Positions 45,813-58,095 are shown, numbered from the stretch's first letter. The stretch is DNA of 64,000 bases from Schistosoma mansoni (GCF_000237925.1 NW_017386064.1:310001-374000), one strand, 5' to 3'. Notes: a model not told the origin generated them from the letters alone. A program made the numbers and translations.

Positions 45813-46340
45813 ATGCTCAATTTAAACGGTTCTAGTTTAACAAAAAAACAAATTATATCAAAAGTTCAGAATACCTCAAACAGAACAGCCTGTGCTACAC
45901 CGTCGAACGTTTCTCTAGTACAAAATAACGTGCTAAACAGCAAAAGAAATGGTCAATATGTAAGTGCTCGAAGCCTGGGGGTCGATAAGACTATTCTCAA
46001 CAAGATGGAATCATATATATCTGAAAGGATTCTAACAATCGTATCCAGCAGACTGTCAAAGGTTTACAATCACCAACGAAACCATTAGTTTAGTCGAACA
46101 CGACTCCATTGTCATCGACCTAGTAACATGCAATCGTAAAGTTAAGCAATGAAAATTGATACTTAGCCAAAGTCAAATGATAAAAGTCTGGACAAACGAG
46201 TCTGAAGAACATAAAATGTTGTTACAAGGGACCTCTGTAGAATTTGAAGCACAAGACAAGAAAAAAGAATTAAGATATAACAACAATATTCTACCAAACA
46301 CTTCGGAAGAATTTTCGGCGTATTCTTCTCGTTACGGTAA
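45813..46340 (+). CDS. Hypothetical ORF candidate, possibly two exons
   Basis: An ORF of 91 codons starts with ATG at 45813 and contains donor-like GTAAGT at 45961 and GTTTAC at 46072. A second open stretch (46156-46340) ends at a good donor GTAAGT. Its residues are hydrophilic, including Asn/Ser-rich and Lys/Glu-rich parts, and I recognise no domain. The reading phases do not join simply at the obvious splice sites. It could be the 5' end of a gene whose other exons I cannot see, or chance open frames. It lies about 3.3 kb upstream of YARS2 in divergent orientation. Confidence 0.25.
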
Positions 46341-46416
46341 GTTCAAAATCCTCTTTGATACTTCCATGTCCAAATATGTGTGGGATTCATCTACGTATGC
46401 TTTTCTAGCTCAATAG

Positions 46417-49400
46417 TATCTGGTCGTTCCATAGTATTTATTGCTGCTCCTGTTGTTATCTGCGTTGTTGTATGTTTCTTTCTTGGTTTCTTTTCAGTTA
46501 TTAGCTTCATTATTTTCACGGATTCTGAGTCATAAATAACTGTTTGATATTGTCAAGTTTTCTATTAACTGTTCGCCTCTGCATACTTAACACTGTTTTA
46601 TGGCAGTCACCATATTGAACTGCTATATTTTCTTCGTTACTCTGTGAACTGGTAGCCTCTGTTTCATGTGGATGATTTTGAAACAAGTTACTTGTTTGTT
46701 TTAGGGACGTCTACTCTTAGTAACTGCTAATTGCTTGCCTTCGAAGCAAATCTATTCAAACTATGATTTCATGGTGTGGTATTGTCCCTTGCTTGATAGA
46801 AATATCTCCTTATTGTGACAATTGAGTTTTATAAAGTGTCTGTACCAGTTGGAAAAAGTGCCACTCAGTAACTCTACTGTGCTATCACGTAATCATAAGG
46901 AAGGTATGAGTGTGGTGTTTGAATGAACCAATGATTCTACTGCATTGACGACCGTTTTGATTTTGAATCCCAAATACAATACATTCGTTCGTGCTCATCT
47001 AATACTTCTTAATTAAATCGCGTTGTTTCTGGGATTACTAGTTTGTACTATAATTCAAATACTCTTAAGTAACACAATGGGCTACTATCGTTCTTTGAAT
47101 TACTGGACTGGAGTAAGCGGAACTGCACAGAAATGCTGAAGCAATCTAATTTTGGATCAAATATTGACGTTCACTTTTTCAGTAGAAACGTGAAACTGAA
47201 TTTACCCAGCAAGCACTCGGTTGATTGATTTCTAATGCTCATTATTTGAATTCTGGATTAACTAGTGTTAAGGATAGACAGTCTTTTGGTAATTTTGTCC
47301 AACAAGGTATTCTGTTGAGTTTGCACCGTTATTTTCATTGGCAACTTAGTTGAATATACGGTATGGACAAAAATATGATCCATGTGATTAGCTGACTCGC
47401 AATACAATCAGTTCCAAACTAACTTGTATTTGGCTGTCGGATTTTTCATATGGATGTGAAATGAACTTTGCACCGGGATTTAGATTAAGAATATACACAA
47501 GCCACTGAGAATAAACTCAAAATGAAAGTGTAAGTAGACATGTGTTATACACTTGGAGCTATATGTCAATGTTAGACGTTTGTAACTGATTTCCATGTAC
47601 CAAAACGAATTGCTACTAGAGTTTTAACTCCATGTGTAGGTTCTGCCCAAATCCCATTCGCCTTACATTTACTTGTTCGGTAATTATCTGTGGTATCGAT
47701 CACTTTGTTCGCAGAACATTTGGCTAGTGGCTTCGACTCGCACCACATATATTTTCCGAACTTGTGAGTAACTTTTGGTTGTTTGTTTTGTCGATAATAG
47801 TTTAAGATATGTATACTGTTTTGCAAAATAATGGGAATATGACGTTTATTTGGAAAATCTCGTTTACTAAAACATGTACACCTCGTAATCTGACCGCATA
47901 TGCACTTGACAAGTCACTTATATATGAAAACTAACAAGTCAATCGAATAACGAGTCAAATAAACATGAAATGATAATGCTAAAAAAGGAGGTAGAAAGTA
48001 GTATGATGTAGAAGGAATACGAGTTTGTCACACCGATCGATTTACTTTATTCACTTGATCTTATTTGGTTCACAGTGAGGCAATCAAGGTTTGGAGTTTA
48101 TTCCTTCATGATGAAAGCGATTTGTATCTGGATCGACAATTTAGTCATTTGTCAATAATATCCCATTTACTCTACACACTGTAGCTTTCATCAGGAGTTT
48201 TATTTCGGACCACAGAAAGGAGGTTTGAAGAGCGAAGAGAAGGAAAAAATATGTTATACGTAAATAGTACCTTAGATCGGCATTATTAGCATGCAACTTG
48301 TTATTTGAAAGGCGGATAGTAGATACCGAAAATGTTCCAGTAGAAACTACCGTTTTGTTAACATAAAATTGACGTTTTACCTCTCCCCTTCAAACGTCAG
48401 CCTCTTTTTTCCTGAAGATATATGTTACCACGCTTTCAGGCATCTAAAACTTTCATGTTACAAAGTTGGAACATTGTCTATAACACACAGAGCTTCCTCT
48501 TAATGATCGGTACAGCTATTTTGAGCTGGACCATGGTAATGATAATTAGTTCCGACAGTCGTAGTTTGTAAAAGTCTTAGCTAAAATTGTGTTGATTGAC
48601 TCGAAGACAATCAACTGGAATGTAAAACCTCCTTGTGAAACTGACAAGAAGGCTACATTATTGTGCTAGAAGCTTTGCAAAACCCTTGTCAGCCTAATTC
48701 TTTTGACACAAAGACGAGTTTCCGGGCTTGGTAGCTATTCTAAAACTAGCTGCTTGCACATATGACTTGCTTTAACATTGAAGATGTCACTTTTAGTAAT
48801 ATTTTATGTATCATATCAATAATATCTGGATGTACACCATTACGAAACTGATGCTCCACTTATAATAAGCAAACTGACTTTTAAAGAGGGAAACATCTGG
48901 TCATAAAGCATGCATTGTCTGCACCCTCCATACGGATAATGGTCTTTTGTTTACTTAACGAGTTCTTTCCTCAACAAATATGCTGCTGTATGTAGTCCGA
49001 AACATGGCAGCAACAATCAAAGACGATCAGTTGGGTTGGTAATTTTTGCCTGAACTGCCAAAAGTTCAGTTTTTTAAAAGCATCCCTCTCGAGAATAGAT
49101 CTACAAAACAGCAACACGGTTACCCACCATTCTTCGGAAAACAGTCCTAGTCAATTACCACGGTTGAGTCCATGCATAAACAATTCGAAAAATGTGCACA
49201 AATTAAAAAGCATTAAAAGTTGATGACAGATCACATTTCCAATGATTTGAGATATATATACATATATAACCGGTTAAAATGATGTTAAAGAAGAAACGAT
49301 AAATATCGGCATATGTAATTTGTAAAAGTATCCATTTTAAGGTAGAATGGTCGTCGTTCTGCCGCTAATAGTTGGAATGAACTCACTATCTACTTGATTT

Positions 49401-51025
49401 TGAACTAGAGAGACTAACAAGTTTGCGACTATGTTGGTTATCAGACTGTAACAGCATTCGCCCAGCTCTTCTGAAGTATTCTACAGATTTCTTCTTTCTG
49501 TTTATTTGGGATATTTTTCTGCCCTAATTCAACCTTTTGCGAACCCTTGAGTTGTAGAGTCGAGCCATCCTACTCCAAGTCAATGAAGACGGTAAAAGTA
49601 AGGACCGCGACTGTTGTAGACCCAAATTGTTACCCATAATACCATGAAGCTGCATTAAAAATCTACTAAATTACCTAACCAAGGAGTTTGTGCACGAAAA
49701 CCTTGTGGCATTTGTGACATATTGATCTGGTTTGCAAACTGACATGTCACGTATAGTATATTATTACTTGAGAATTGATTGTTGCCATTATGAAACCAAA
49801 TCTACCAGATGCAACGTAGTATCATAATAGACAGCTTTGATTCGCAAACACTGTACAGGTGTATGATAACAGGATAGGAAGCGGCAATCAGAAAACGATC
49901 GTACATGCGCTATCATTAAATTTTGTTGGTGTTCGACACCACTCCGCAACGCTCTTTCCGCGGAAACAGTGGTGTTGTTTTTAAGGGACACAATTCGGTA
50001 GTGACCATGAGTGCACATTGTGAGACATTTCCGCACCTAACGGATTCACGATGAGCTGAAGGTAATCAGAGTCGACATCTTAAGCACCGAATTGCAAACA
50101 TTAGGCCACCCATTTTTTGTCATATATTTTAGCAATCTTTTAAATTTTCTTATTCGGCGGTTGAGATTTATGTGAACATCGTGGGTTACTAAACTCACAG
50201 AAATCTCGATCACTTATCTCTAATAAGGCCAGTGATACTGACGTTTTCGAAAAGCCTATTTTTTCCGTTTAACAGAGATTCTTCACATCAGACTTCAATT
50301 AGAACCTCATATGAACATTTACACAGTTACCGTATCTTTTCTCTAGAAAAGGAATAAGGATATCTGGAGATGATCCAGTGGCAAATAATAAAAGGGGTTC
50401 AAGGCTAGATGAAAGGAATGTAAAAATGTCATTCTCGGCACTTATCTTCGGGATAATAAAGAGCTGCGACAGACCCCGTCACAACTTAGTATTTATTACG
50501 TAACCTAGCAGATTCCACCGAGTACATCATGATCGGTAGTCACTATGATAGTCTATAAGGTTAGGCACTTAAAATGATACACTAGGGGGCGAATAATCAG
50601 ACACTTTCTCACTTTATTCGTCAAGAGCCCCTACTTTCTGACAATGTAATTCCGTGAATGAAGTCAACCCTTCACTAGCAGGTAGCTTAGGATCAATAAG
50701 CACTTACTACAGATAAAACACTTGGTTTGGAAGTAGGATATACAGCCTTTTCGTTAACTAGGTTTCTCGTTATAAATACCGTACAAGGGAACAAAAACGA
50801 TTTGTTTGTATTGGCTGGATGGTCTAAAAGTTGACGCTTAAGAGCTAAACCTGTGGTGGTAGATGCGTCCTGAAAATGAATAGCCCTGTAAGTGTTCGAA
50901 ATTGACTCTGACCTCATAGATTTTACTGTACATACCTAACTGAAGCCGCTCGGCCATGCATCCGCACCATATCATGAGTGGGAACGCCGTGCTCAACTTC
51001 TGTGATCACTAGCTAGTTTAGATCA
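46417..51025. other. Intergenic, no feature seen
   Basis: Sequence of moderate AT content with only short unrecognisable frames. A minus-strand piece near 47600-47640 reads somewhat like the start of a LINE endonuclease (RFGTWKSVTN), but it is too short to assign. A TATATATACATATATA run lies at 49252-49268. Confidence 0.45.
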
Positions 51026-51337
51026 GTCACTTCTAGATATATTGATAATCTATCAAATATATCTTCCAACCTCTTCGCTTCTGACTTTTGATTTCACTGG
51101 GTGGGCGCGATTCAGTTGTAAAAGGTGTTACTGGTGAGGTATTGTCAAAATACAATACCCGTGGCATCTTCATTGGTGAGACTAAGGTGATCTGGCACAT
51201 CAACCCGTAAACTGTGAGTCTGTTCCTTTTTGGAATTTCATAAGTCATTGCTTCATTTTAACTCAGTCAGGTCGGAAGTCAGAAGCGAAGAGGTTCGAAG
51301 ATATATTTGATTGAATATCCATATATCGAGAAGTGAC
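51026..51337. repeat. Foldback / MITE-like element with 66-bp imperfect inverted repeats
   Basis: The left arm is 51026-51091 and the right arm 51272-51337. Read on opposite strands they match at roughly 58-60 of 66 positions, with an almost perfect core containing ATCAAATATATCTTC and AACCTCTTCGCTTCTGACTT. The spacer is 180 bp with no recognisable coding content. The size and structure fit a non-autonomous foldback DNA element. No clear target-site duplication was found. Confidence 0.7.
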
Positions 51338-53107
51338 CAATGTAAGCTGACTAGCGGTTGTAGGTGACATGTAGCATAGCGTACCCACTCGTGATCTTGT
51401 GTGGATGCGTGACCGAGCACCTTCAGCTAGGTGAGTCCATTAGAACAACAAATATCGAAGACTTAAAGAGTCATTGATTTGGAGGATTTATTTACCGCTA
51501 CATGACCTGCATTCAGAGATTCCATATCTTACTTGAGTATTTTGACCCAATAAGGACTAATTTCCGCTTACACAAGACTTAAAATCTCAGAGGCCATCTT
51601 TAAACGGCCTAAAAATCTCGACTAAACAAATCAGTCACTAGATTTCATTTTTCTCATCGAGTGGTCAACGGCGGAAATATTGTACCCGAACAAATTTTGC
51701 TAACCTTGTTTTGAGCAGACACAGGGTTCTTAACAGAAAATATCTTTCGAGAATTACCGCAGTTTAGTTTGACTACTATCCTTATTACTAATGACTAACG
51801 ACTGGTTGAATGTTGTATTGAGATTCGAAGAGCAATACGTTACTAGCTTTTGAATGTATGGGCTACTTGCCAGGTTTGTACAATATGTTCTTGTTCCAGG
51901 GGTTTAGCGGTCAGTATGTTTCTAAACAGTGAGTAGCTAAAAATTTACAATATCTTTTGCCACCGTAGTGTTCAGTTGTTATGTATCAAGACATCTTAAT
52001 AACGGACGATATGCTGAATAACCGATTGTGAACTTTTAGGGGTGACCATTTTCATGGAAATTCAGGGGAGACCCTACTTAAAAGTTTGTCGAAGCTTTGT
52101 GGTATTAAAACTGAAATAACCCTGTGGGCTGGGAGGCTCCTTGGTATACCGAATCATTTCAAATTTCACATATAAACACATAGGATTACCACAGAATCAT
52201 ATTTTCTCGAATTTTCGCAATTATCAAACAATTATCCATCAGTCTCCTGAGAAATCTTTAGGTTTATTCAATATTACTAGCTTATACCCTTACGTGTTCG
52301 TTATTCAATCATGTGATACTTGTCAAATATCCACGAATGAATAGACTATCCTGTAAACAACAATTATATTATAGTGACCGAAACGTTCCATTGATGAGTC
52401 AAAACAGTTTGTTTTCCTGAATACTTCTGGCATATTGCATCACAATTGTATATCACGATAATCAGGATAGTGGGGAAAGATTATTGAGAGTTTATATTTG
52501 ATTACACTGAAGTACGTATTCAGACAACATTTAGAAGTTCAGAAATCGCATTATGGTCAGTAGTTGTACAGCAACATCAGTTGATTTGTTTTTCACAATT
52601 TGTAGTAGTCACGGTACTCTGAAGAAAGTGCAAAAGCATAATATTTTTGACAAAATAACCAATATGTGTAAAAACATGGTATCACTTAGGAAAAATGTGT
52701 AAAATAATCAGACATTCTAAATTTTCTAATTCATTTCATGGAACGTTGCATCGATTGTCAATGTACACATTTATAAAAATGGAAACAAAGCACACTTTTG
52801 ATTACAGAGTTCTTGTGGCAAGAATATAAATGTATTAAAATTGCAAAAGCCAAAGATTTATATGTGACAATTTACTTTTTGTCGATAATGTGAACATATG
52901 TCACTCAATTCCGTTTGAAATGGTTGAAAATGGAAGATAAACAGTAATTGGTAATTTGAAGATTAGTCCAATTGATGAATTTAGATATTGAAGTACACAG
53001 TGTATCACAGTTGTCTTATGTAGTAACAAAGTACAACAATTTCGAACATAACTTGCCAAGAGGCTCATATTTTAAAGGATAGAGGGTTAAATAGAGAGAT
53101 CGGGAAG
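51338..53107. other. Intergenic, no feature seen
   Basis: AT-rich sequence with short open frames only (for example 52141-52344), none recognised. Confidence 0.45.
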
Positions 53108-53310
53108 TTTATTCATTTATTTGAACACAAGCGTTGGTAAAAGAGGGCACCAAATGTATACGCGCCACACAACAACGATGAGGTTTCGAATAAACGGAGA
53201 ATAGAGGGACAGTATTCCAACTGTTACACGAACCGAATGGAAAATGTGGTGCATGCATATTTGGTGCCTCCTGATACGAATATTTACGTGTCTAAATAAA
53301 TAAAAATAAA
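53108..53310. repeat. Two LINE-type 3' tails in inverted orientation
   Basis: The left part (53108-53170), read on the minus strand, is TGTGTGGCG..ATACATTTGGTG.. ending TTCAAATAAATGAATAAA. The right part (53235-53310), on the plus strand, is a diverged version ending CTAAATAAATAAAAATAAA. Both resemble the family B LINE tail at 37270-37340. Two independent insertions or one rearranged copy are possible. Confidence 0.55.
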
Positions 53311-53359
53311 ACAAATGAAATGTGACACAACAGTGAACTACGGACCTTGTTTTTTCGCT

Positions 53360-53908
53360 AATGATAAACTGGGCTGCTTCCAAATGCCCTGGTACGGCCG
53401 AGAGTGGGGAGAAACCGCTCTCCCTCTCGAAATGCTCTCACATGGCCAGCGAATATATAGCCTCTGCCAGGGAAGTCCTACTCACTGCCTTCTCGTGGCG
53501 GGGGTGTTGTTTACGAAATTGAGAGGACGAAAAGCGAATGTCCGGCGCTTTAACCGGGTTGGTGGATATAGAGGATCCACCTAGGGGAGTTAGAAAACCC
53601 TGATTCCAAACCAATGGTGCACATGGGCTCCAGTATCCTGAGGGAACAAATGGCGTACGAATCAATCGTTGATCACCGGCTACCATGGGAATGCATCTCC
53701 TCACGATGCTCCACTGCCTTGTGGATCAGATCTTTCGGTCAAAGGCTCCGGGTGTGGCCCCCTAAGAAAACCACCTGCTTCAGTTCGGGCACCTGGGCAG
53801 TATCACAGCCCTCAAGCAAATCGAATGAGATTTGTATGGCGCATATGTATCTGGTGCTTCCTTGTACCAATATTTACGTGTTTAAATAAATAATAAATAA
53901 AATTAAAA
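53360..53908 (+). mobile_element. Non-autonomous repeat with family-B-like LINE 3' tail
   Basis: A GC-richer block begins near 53360 and ends with TTGTACCAATATTTACGTG and an A/T-rich AATAAATAATAAATAAA run. Its 3' two thirds recur at 58930-59278. No reverse-transcriptase motif is seen. Sharing its 3' end with the LINE at 34.2-37.3 kb suggests a SINE-like or internally deleted element mobilised by that LINE. The open frames across it have no recognisable product. Confidence 0.65.
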
Positions 53909-53944
53909 TCTTCCTTTTAACACAACACCATTTTGCGTTGGGTT

Positions 53945-54270
53945 TTAGTTAGTCAGCTACGACGTAGGACCAGGCACATGTATGCATCGGTCCAAGTTAT
54001 CACACATTAGCACAACAAGATGAACAGTTACTTAAATGGTAGTAATATATGAAAGAAAGATTGCATATAGAGATATAACACAGGAAGAAAGAATTAGTTC
54101 GTAGGAAGAAAGGTATAAAGTGATTTTGATTTCACAGTTTAAGGGAAGACAGAGTGTACATACCTATGCCATTGTGGCCGATTCTGAACCATGTCACCTA
54201 GAGTCTCCAACCATTGGTTACGATAGCCACGCGGACTCTAACCAAGTGGTCTACATCTACTAACGTGGCT
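53945..54270 (-). mobile_element. Diverged 3' end of RTE-like LINE (family B)
   Basis: It matches 21729-22054 with many substitutions. On the minus strand the peptide NQWLETLGDMVQNRPQW can be read near 54215-54165, then a 3' UTR to about 53945. It is older than the intronic copy. Beyond it (54271-54560) the sequence is unassigned but repeat-like. Confidence 0.65.
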
Positions 54271-54687
54271 CAGACTAGGAGTTAGTGATTTCAAGGATTG
54301 ATGCCACGTCGCCAATTGTTATGCTTGTGGCCGAGTGGACGACTAGTTGATGGGTGAGGTGATGAGACCGCCAATTAGAGAGCAGCGAATTGTCGATTGG
54401 AACAGTGACACGAAACCCGTACGAGCAGACTAGAGTGCTAGCCGGCCCTGCGATCTGCTTAGCCCAGCCAGTTAAGTCCAAAACACCAATAACAGCCTCA
54501 GTGGCATGAATCACTATTTACAAACACACTGGGTTTTTATACAAACCAAAGTAATCAATAAACTGATTATAACTCAAGAATCGTATGATAAGTCAAGGTC
54601 AAAATAAAGCTAATGATAAGAGAAATACGAGTATGAATAGTTCAGTTACGTAATAATTGTACAGTAGGAAATAGGCATATTACATTG
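54271..54687. other. Unassigned repeat-like sequence
   Basis: The GC-richer part up to about 54540 contains GTGGCCGAGTGG, a tRNA A-box-like string, but no matching B box, so I do not call a SINE. The rest is AT-rich. Confidence 0.35.
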
Positions 54688-57600
54688 AAACAATTATATG
54701 AACGAAGAATATTCTTTTCAATAATTTCTCATCAGGTTCTACAATTATAAATTAATAATCCATAAAAGAAGATTGGCCAAGTTTAAGGCAGAGTACATCA
54801 ATTTAAGAAACTGTAATATGTGAATCAAGGATTGTTTGTCATATAAAATAAGATCGAATCGTTAATGTTTTTGGGATGACTAATATGAAGTGTTAACTTG
54901 AATCAGTTTATAGGTGAATTAAAATCGTAAGATAAATTATCAGAATATATATAGTTGACATGGGGGTGAGAGCTACAAAAATGGGATTACAAATCGGAAA
55001 TTACGTAATATGTAGAATTATATAAATTAGGTCAGATATAGTAGATAGGGGGTGGATGATAAATAAATTTCTATAAAAGGTTAGCAGGTGTGATAATAAT
55101 AATAATAATAAAGATAATAATAAAAAGAATAATGACTGATAAGATGTGTAGATAAACTAAGTTTAAGATATAGAAATGAACATTAATCAAATTAATGTCA
55201 CCTTATTACAAAATTGATTATTAACAAGTTGACCCTGAAGTTGGCCAGGGTAAAAGGAGTGGCTGTACATATTTCTTTTGGATGCAGAGCTCTGGCTTTT
55301 TGATCCGAATAGCAATTGCCTCAACCGTCTGCAGGATTCTCTGTCTGACAGAATTAGGTAGACTGCTATTTACACGATATATTACTGTGAAAGATTGCTC
55401 AATGTCGGCTCTATGTCCCGTCTGAACTAAATGGGCTAAAACAGAGCTGTTAACCGTTCTGACTACACCTTTGCTTAACCACACTGGAAGGTGTTCACGA
55501 GCCCGAGTATACAAATTCCTAGAACATCTGCCTATATAACTTGCTCCACAGGAGCAGTTGAATTGATAGATACAGAAAGAAGCGGCTAGTCTAGGCAATT
55601 TATCTTTCAATGTCGGCGTGATCATTGGGCGTGTGGAAAACATTAGTTGTAGTTTACCTGCATTAAAAGTCCTTTCGATTGGTCTTCGTAGTTTCAATCT
55701 TACCATTTCACCAGGTGCGTCACCTCTGAATTGTAGACGTATATACAGAGGTTTTTTATTCACAATTAAACATTCTTTATGGTCTCTTTTATTAGTAATG
55801 TTTTTATTTATAAATTTCTCCGGGTATCCATTTTCTCTCAGGGTCCTATATAATGCTTTTGTTTCTTCCTCGACCGTATCTTCAGAGCATATGGTCTTAA
55901 TTCTATAGTGTAATGTCTTAATTACTTAATGCAGACACTACAGCTATTCAATACAGCCCATCCGTCTATTAACTTCACATGTGAGGAGGAAAATGGAGGT
56001 AGGATCGCTTTTTAATGAACCGTCTTTTCTCTTTGTAAGGAGAACATCTAGAAAAGCGATCCTACCTCCATTTTCCTCCTCACATGTGAAGTTAATAGAC
56101 GGATGGGCTGTATTGAATAGCTGTAGTGTCTGCATTAAGTCAGTATAGTCGTTACATAGGATGAACGTGTCGTCTATATATCGGCAATAAAGTGAAAACT
56201 TTTCAATCTGTCGTGTGAGTGGGCCGTTTTCTAGTTTCGCGAGAAAAATATCAGCCAATATGGGACCTAGGGGTGAACCCATCGCGACACCATCTATTTG
56301 TCTGTAGATTTCACCATTGAATTTGAAATGTACATTCATAGTACATTTTAGTAGCAATTCTTTGATGGTCTCCACAGGGACTACAGTTACTACTTCCTGT
56401 TCTCTAAGCTGTTCACAAATATATTCTACAGTCTCTCTGAGTGGGACATTTGTGAACAATGACGTTACGTCAAAGGACATCATCTTTAGACCTTTGGTGT
56501 TTATGTTTTTAATCTTCTCGACGAATTGGAATACATCCTTAATACAGTGTTTTACTAGTTGTTTGTGAAGTGGTTTTAAAACGGTTACTAACCACTTTGC
56601 TACCGTATGGTAAGGAGAATCGTACATGTCTAAAATTGGTCTCAATGGGATATCAGGTTTATGTACCTTCGGTAGTCCGTATAACCTAGGTAAATGAGTA
56701 CCTGTCGGCCTGATTGATTCATATATGTCTGGTGGAATTATCTGTTGATCTCTGAGCTTTTTTAAAGACCTGGTCAGTTCATTTTCTATCTTATTATTGA
56801 CATCTTTTTGGTTATTCAATTTCTGAAATTTTCGGTGATCATTCAAGATGTTATTCATCTTGTCAATGTAGTCATTTCTATTAAGTAAGACAGTTCCTGT
56901 CCCTTTGTCAGGTTTTGTGATAATCAGGTTCTCGTCATTAATAAGTTCACTGATAGCCTCCTTATGTTTTTTAGTCAAAATACTTCTGTAATTATATATA
57001 CTATTCTTAAACTGATAGCAACATTCAACGATGCTCGCTTTGAAACGTTCAAGTTCCAGATCCGAGGTTGGGACTAGATCGGATGTCTGACGATTTAGGT
57101 TTTCAAATTGGATGTCCGTATCCATATGGTTTACGCGGTTTCGTGTATCACAAAATTTTAGACCTAGTGCTAATACTTCAAGTTTTTCTTTATTTAATTC
57201 TTTACTGGAAAAATTATACACATACCTTTTCGGTTCAGTCGGAAATTTATTTTCAACCGCTTGGTTCTCCAGGCTTTTGAGAAGTTGGATATGTTTCTTG
57301 TCTGATCTTTCTTTCGTTATCTTTGTGACGTAATCCAAAAACTGGGACTTAAGGTCTTCTGTTAATTCATCAACTGCAAATTTTCTGCGAGCAATGTTTA
57401 CTTCTATTTCCGTCAAATCATTATTTAATGTATCTATTTTATTAAGCGCATGGCGTTTTAGTGTTTTTCTGTTTGGATGAACATGATTACGGCGTAGTGA
57501 CTTATAGAATAGTTTTGGATAATGCCCTGATTCAATACAGTTCCTCATAAATTCCAATGATGTTTTCGTTTCTGTGAACTTTGCGTTATACTTCAGGTAC

Positions 57601-57737
57601 TCGTTGAGTGCCCTCAACGCAATGGGTTGATCACAAGATTTTAATCGCTGAAAAATTCCCATCATATTAAAACGATTATATGAACGAAGAATATTCTTTT
57701 CAATAATTTCTCATCAGGTTCTACAATTATAAATTAA
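54688..57737 (-). mobile_element. Penelope-like retroelement, broken, with 68-bp terminal direct repeats
   Basis: A 68-bp direct repeat at 54688-54755 and 57670-57737 frames the element. One long minus-strand ORF (57665-55944) has Penelope-type reverse transcriptase: KPDKG (residues 251-255), LYGLPKVHKPDIPLRPI, SFDVTSLFTNVP (397-408), VAMGSPLGPILAD and YIDD (496-499). A second ORF (55763-55221) has the GIY-YIG endonuclease with CSCGASYIGRCSRNL. Penelope-like elements are known to fuse these two domains. Here they are separated by a palindrome (55924-56140). Motifs are well kept, so the copy is fairly young. A (AAT)n-like run lies at 55091-55125. Confidence 0.88.
55924..56140. repeat. Perfect 89-bp palindrome inside the Penelope-like element
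   Basis: The arms 55924-56012 and 56052-56140 are exact reverse complements over 89 bp, with a 39-nt spacer. The right arm is the coding one (minus strand: DLMQTLQLFNTAHPSINFTC), and the left arm is its inverted copy. It separates the reverse-transcriptase and GIY-YIG parts. Confidence 0.95.
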
Positions 57738-58095
57738 ACCTCGTTGGCACAACAAGACGAACACCGGATTCATAGGAATAGTTAATTTAGTGGTGGTAGT
57801 ATATAAAAGATAGGTTGTATATAAGGATATAGTATAAAAAGGAAGAAAATTATGAAGCAATTTTAATCTTAAGGTTTAAGGGAAGATAAAGAGTGTGTAC
57901 ACCTACGCCATTGTGATCGATTCTGAGCCATGTAAGTTGGCGAAAGACAGACGAGCGTTTTGAATCCGTGCAGAGATTTCGTCTGACACCGACCCATTAG
58001 AGCCGATCAGACTTCCAAGATCAGTGAAGTTGTCGACGCGCCCGACTAATTCACTTCTTATCTTTAGTTTAGGTGTTGATACGGGCGTCGGGTTT
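57738..58095 (-). mobile_element. RTE-like LINE (family B type) 3' end with internal deletion
   Basis: Minus strand from 58095: VDNFTDLGSLIGSNGSVSDE and ISARIQNARLSFANL, a LINE C-terminal domain, runs at about 57935 straight into MAQNRSQWRRC and a 3' UTR. Roughly the stretch between LGHLW and DMAQ of the 34-37 kb relative is missing. It starts directly at the right end of the Penelope-like element, so that element may have inserted into this one. Confidence 0.65.

Noticed and set aside
47572-47826. Minus-strand ORF with RFGTWKSVTN resembling a LINE endonuclease start
   Set aside because: The similarity is about ten residues long and the rest of the frame matches nothing.
51033-51248. 71-codon minus-strand ORF
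   Set aside because: It starts in one arm and spans the spacer of the foldback element, with no recognisable domain.
53315-53893. Several overlapping ORFs of 74-91 codons (both strands)
   Set aside because: They all lie in a dispersed repeat that recurs at 58.9 kb. GC-rich composition explains the open frames.
54310-54330. tRNA-like A box (GTGGCCGAGTGG)
   Set aside because: No B box or cloverleaf partner could be found downstream, so neither a tRNA gene nor a SINE is called.
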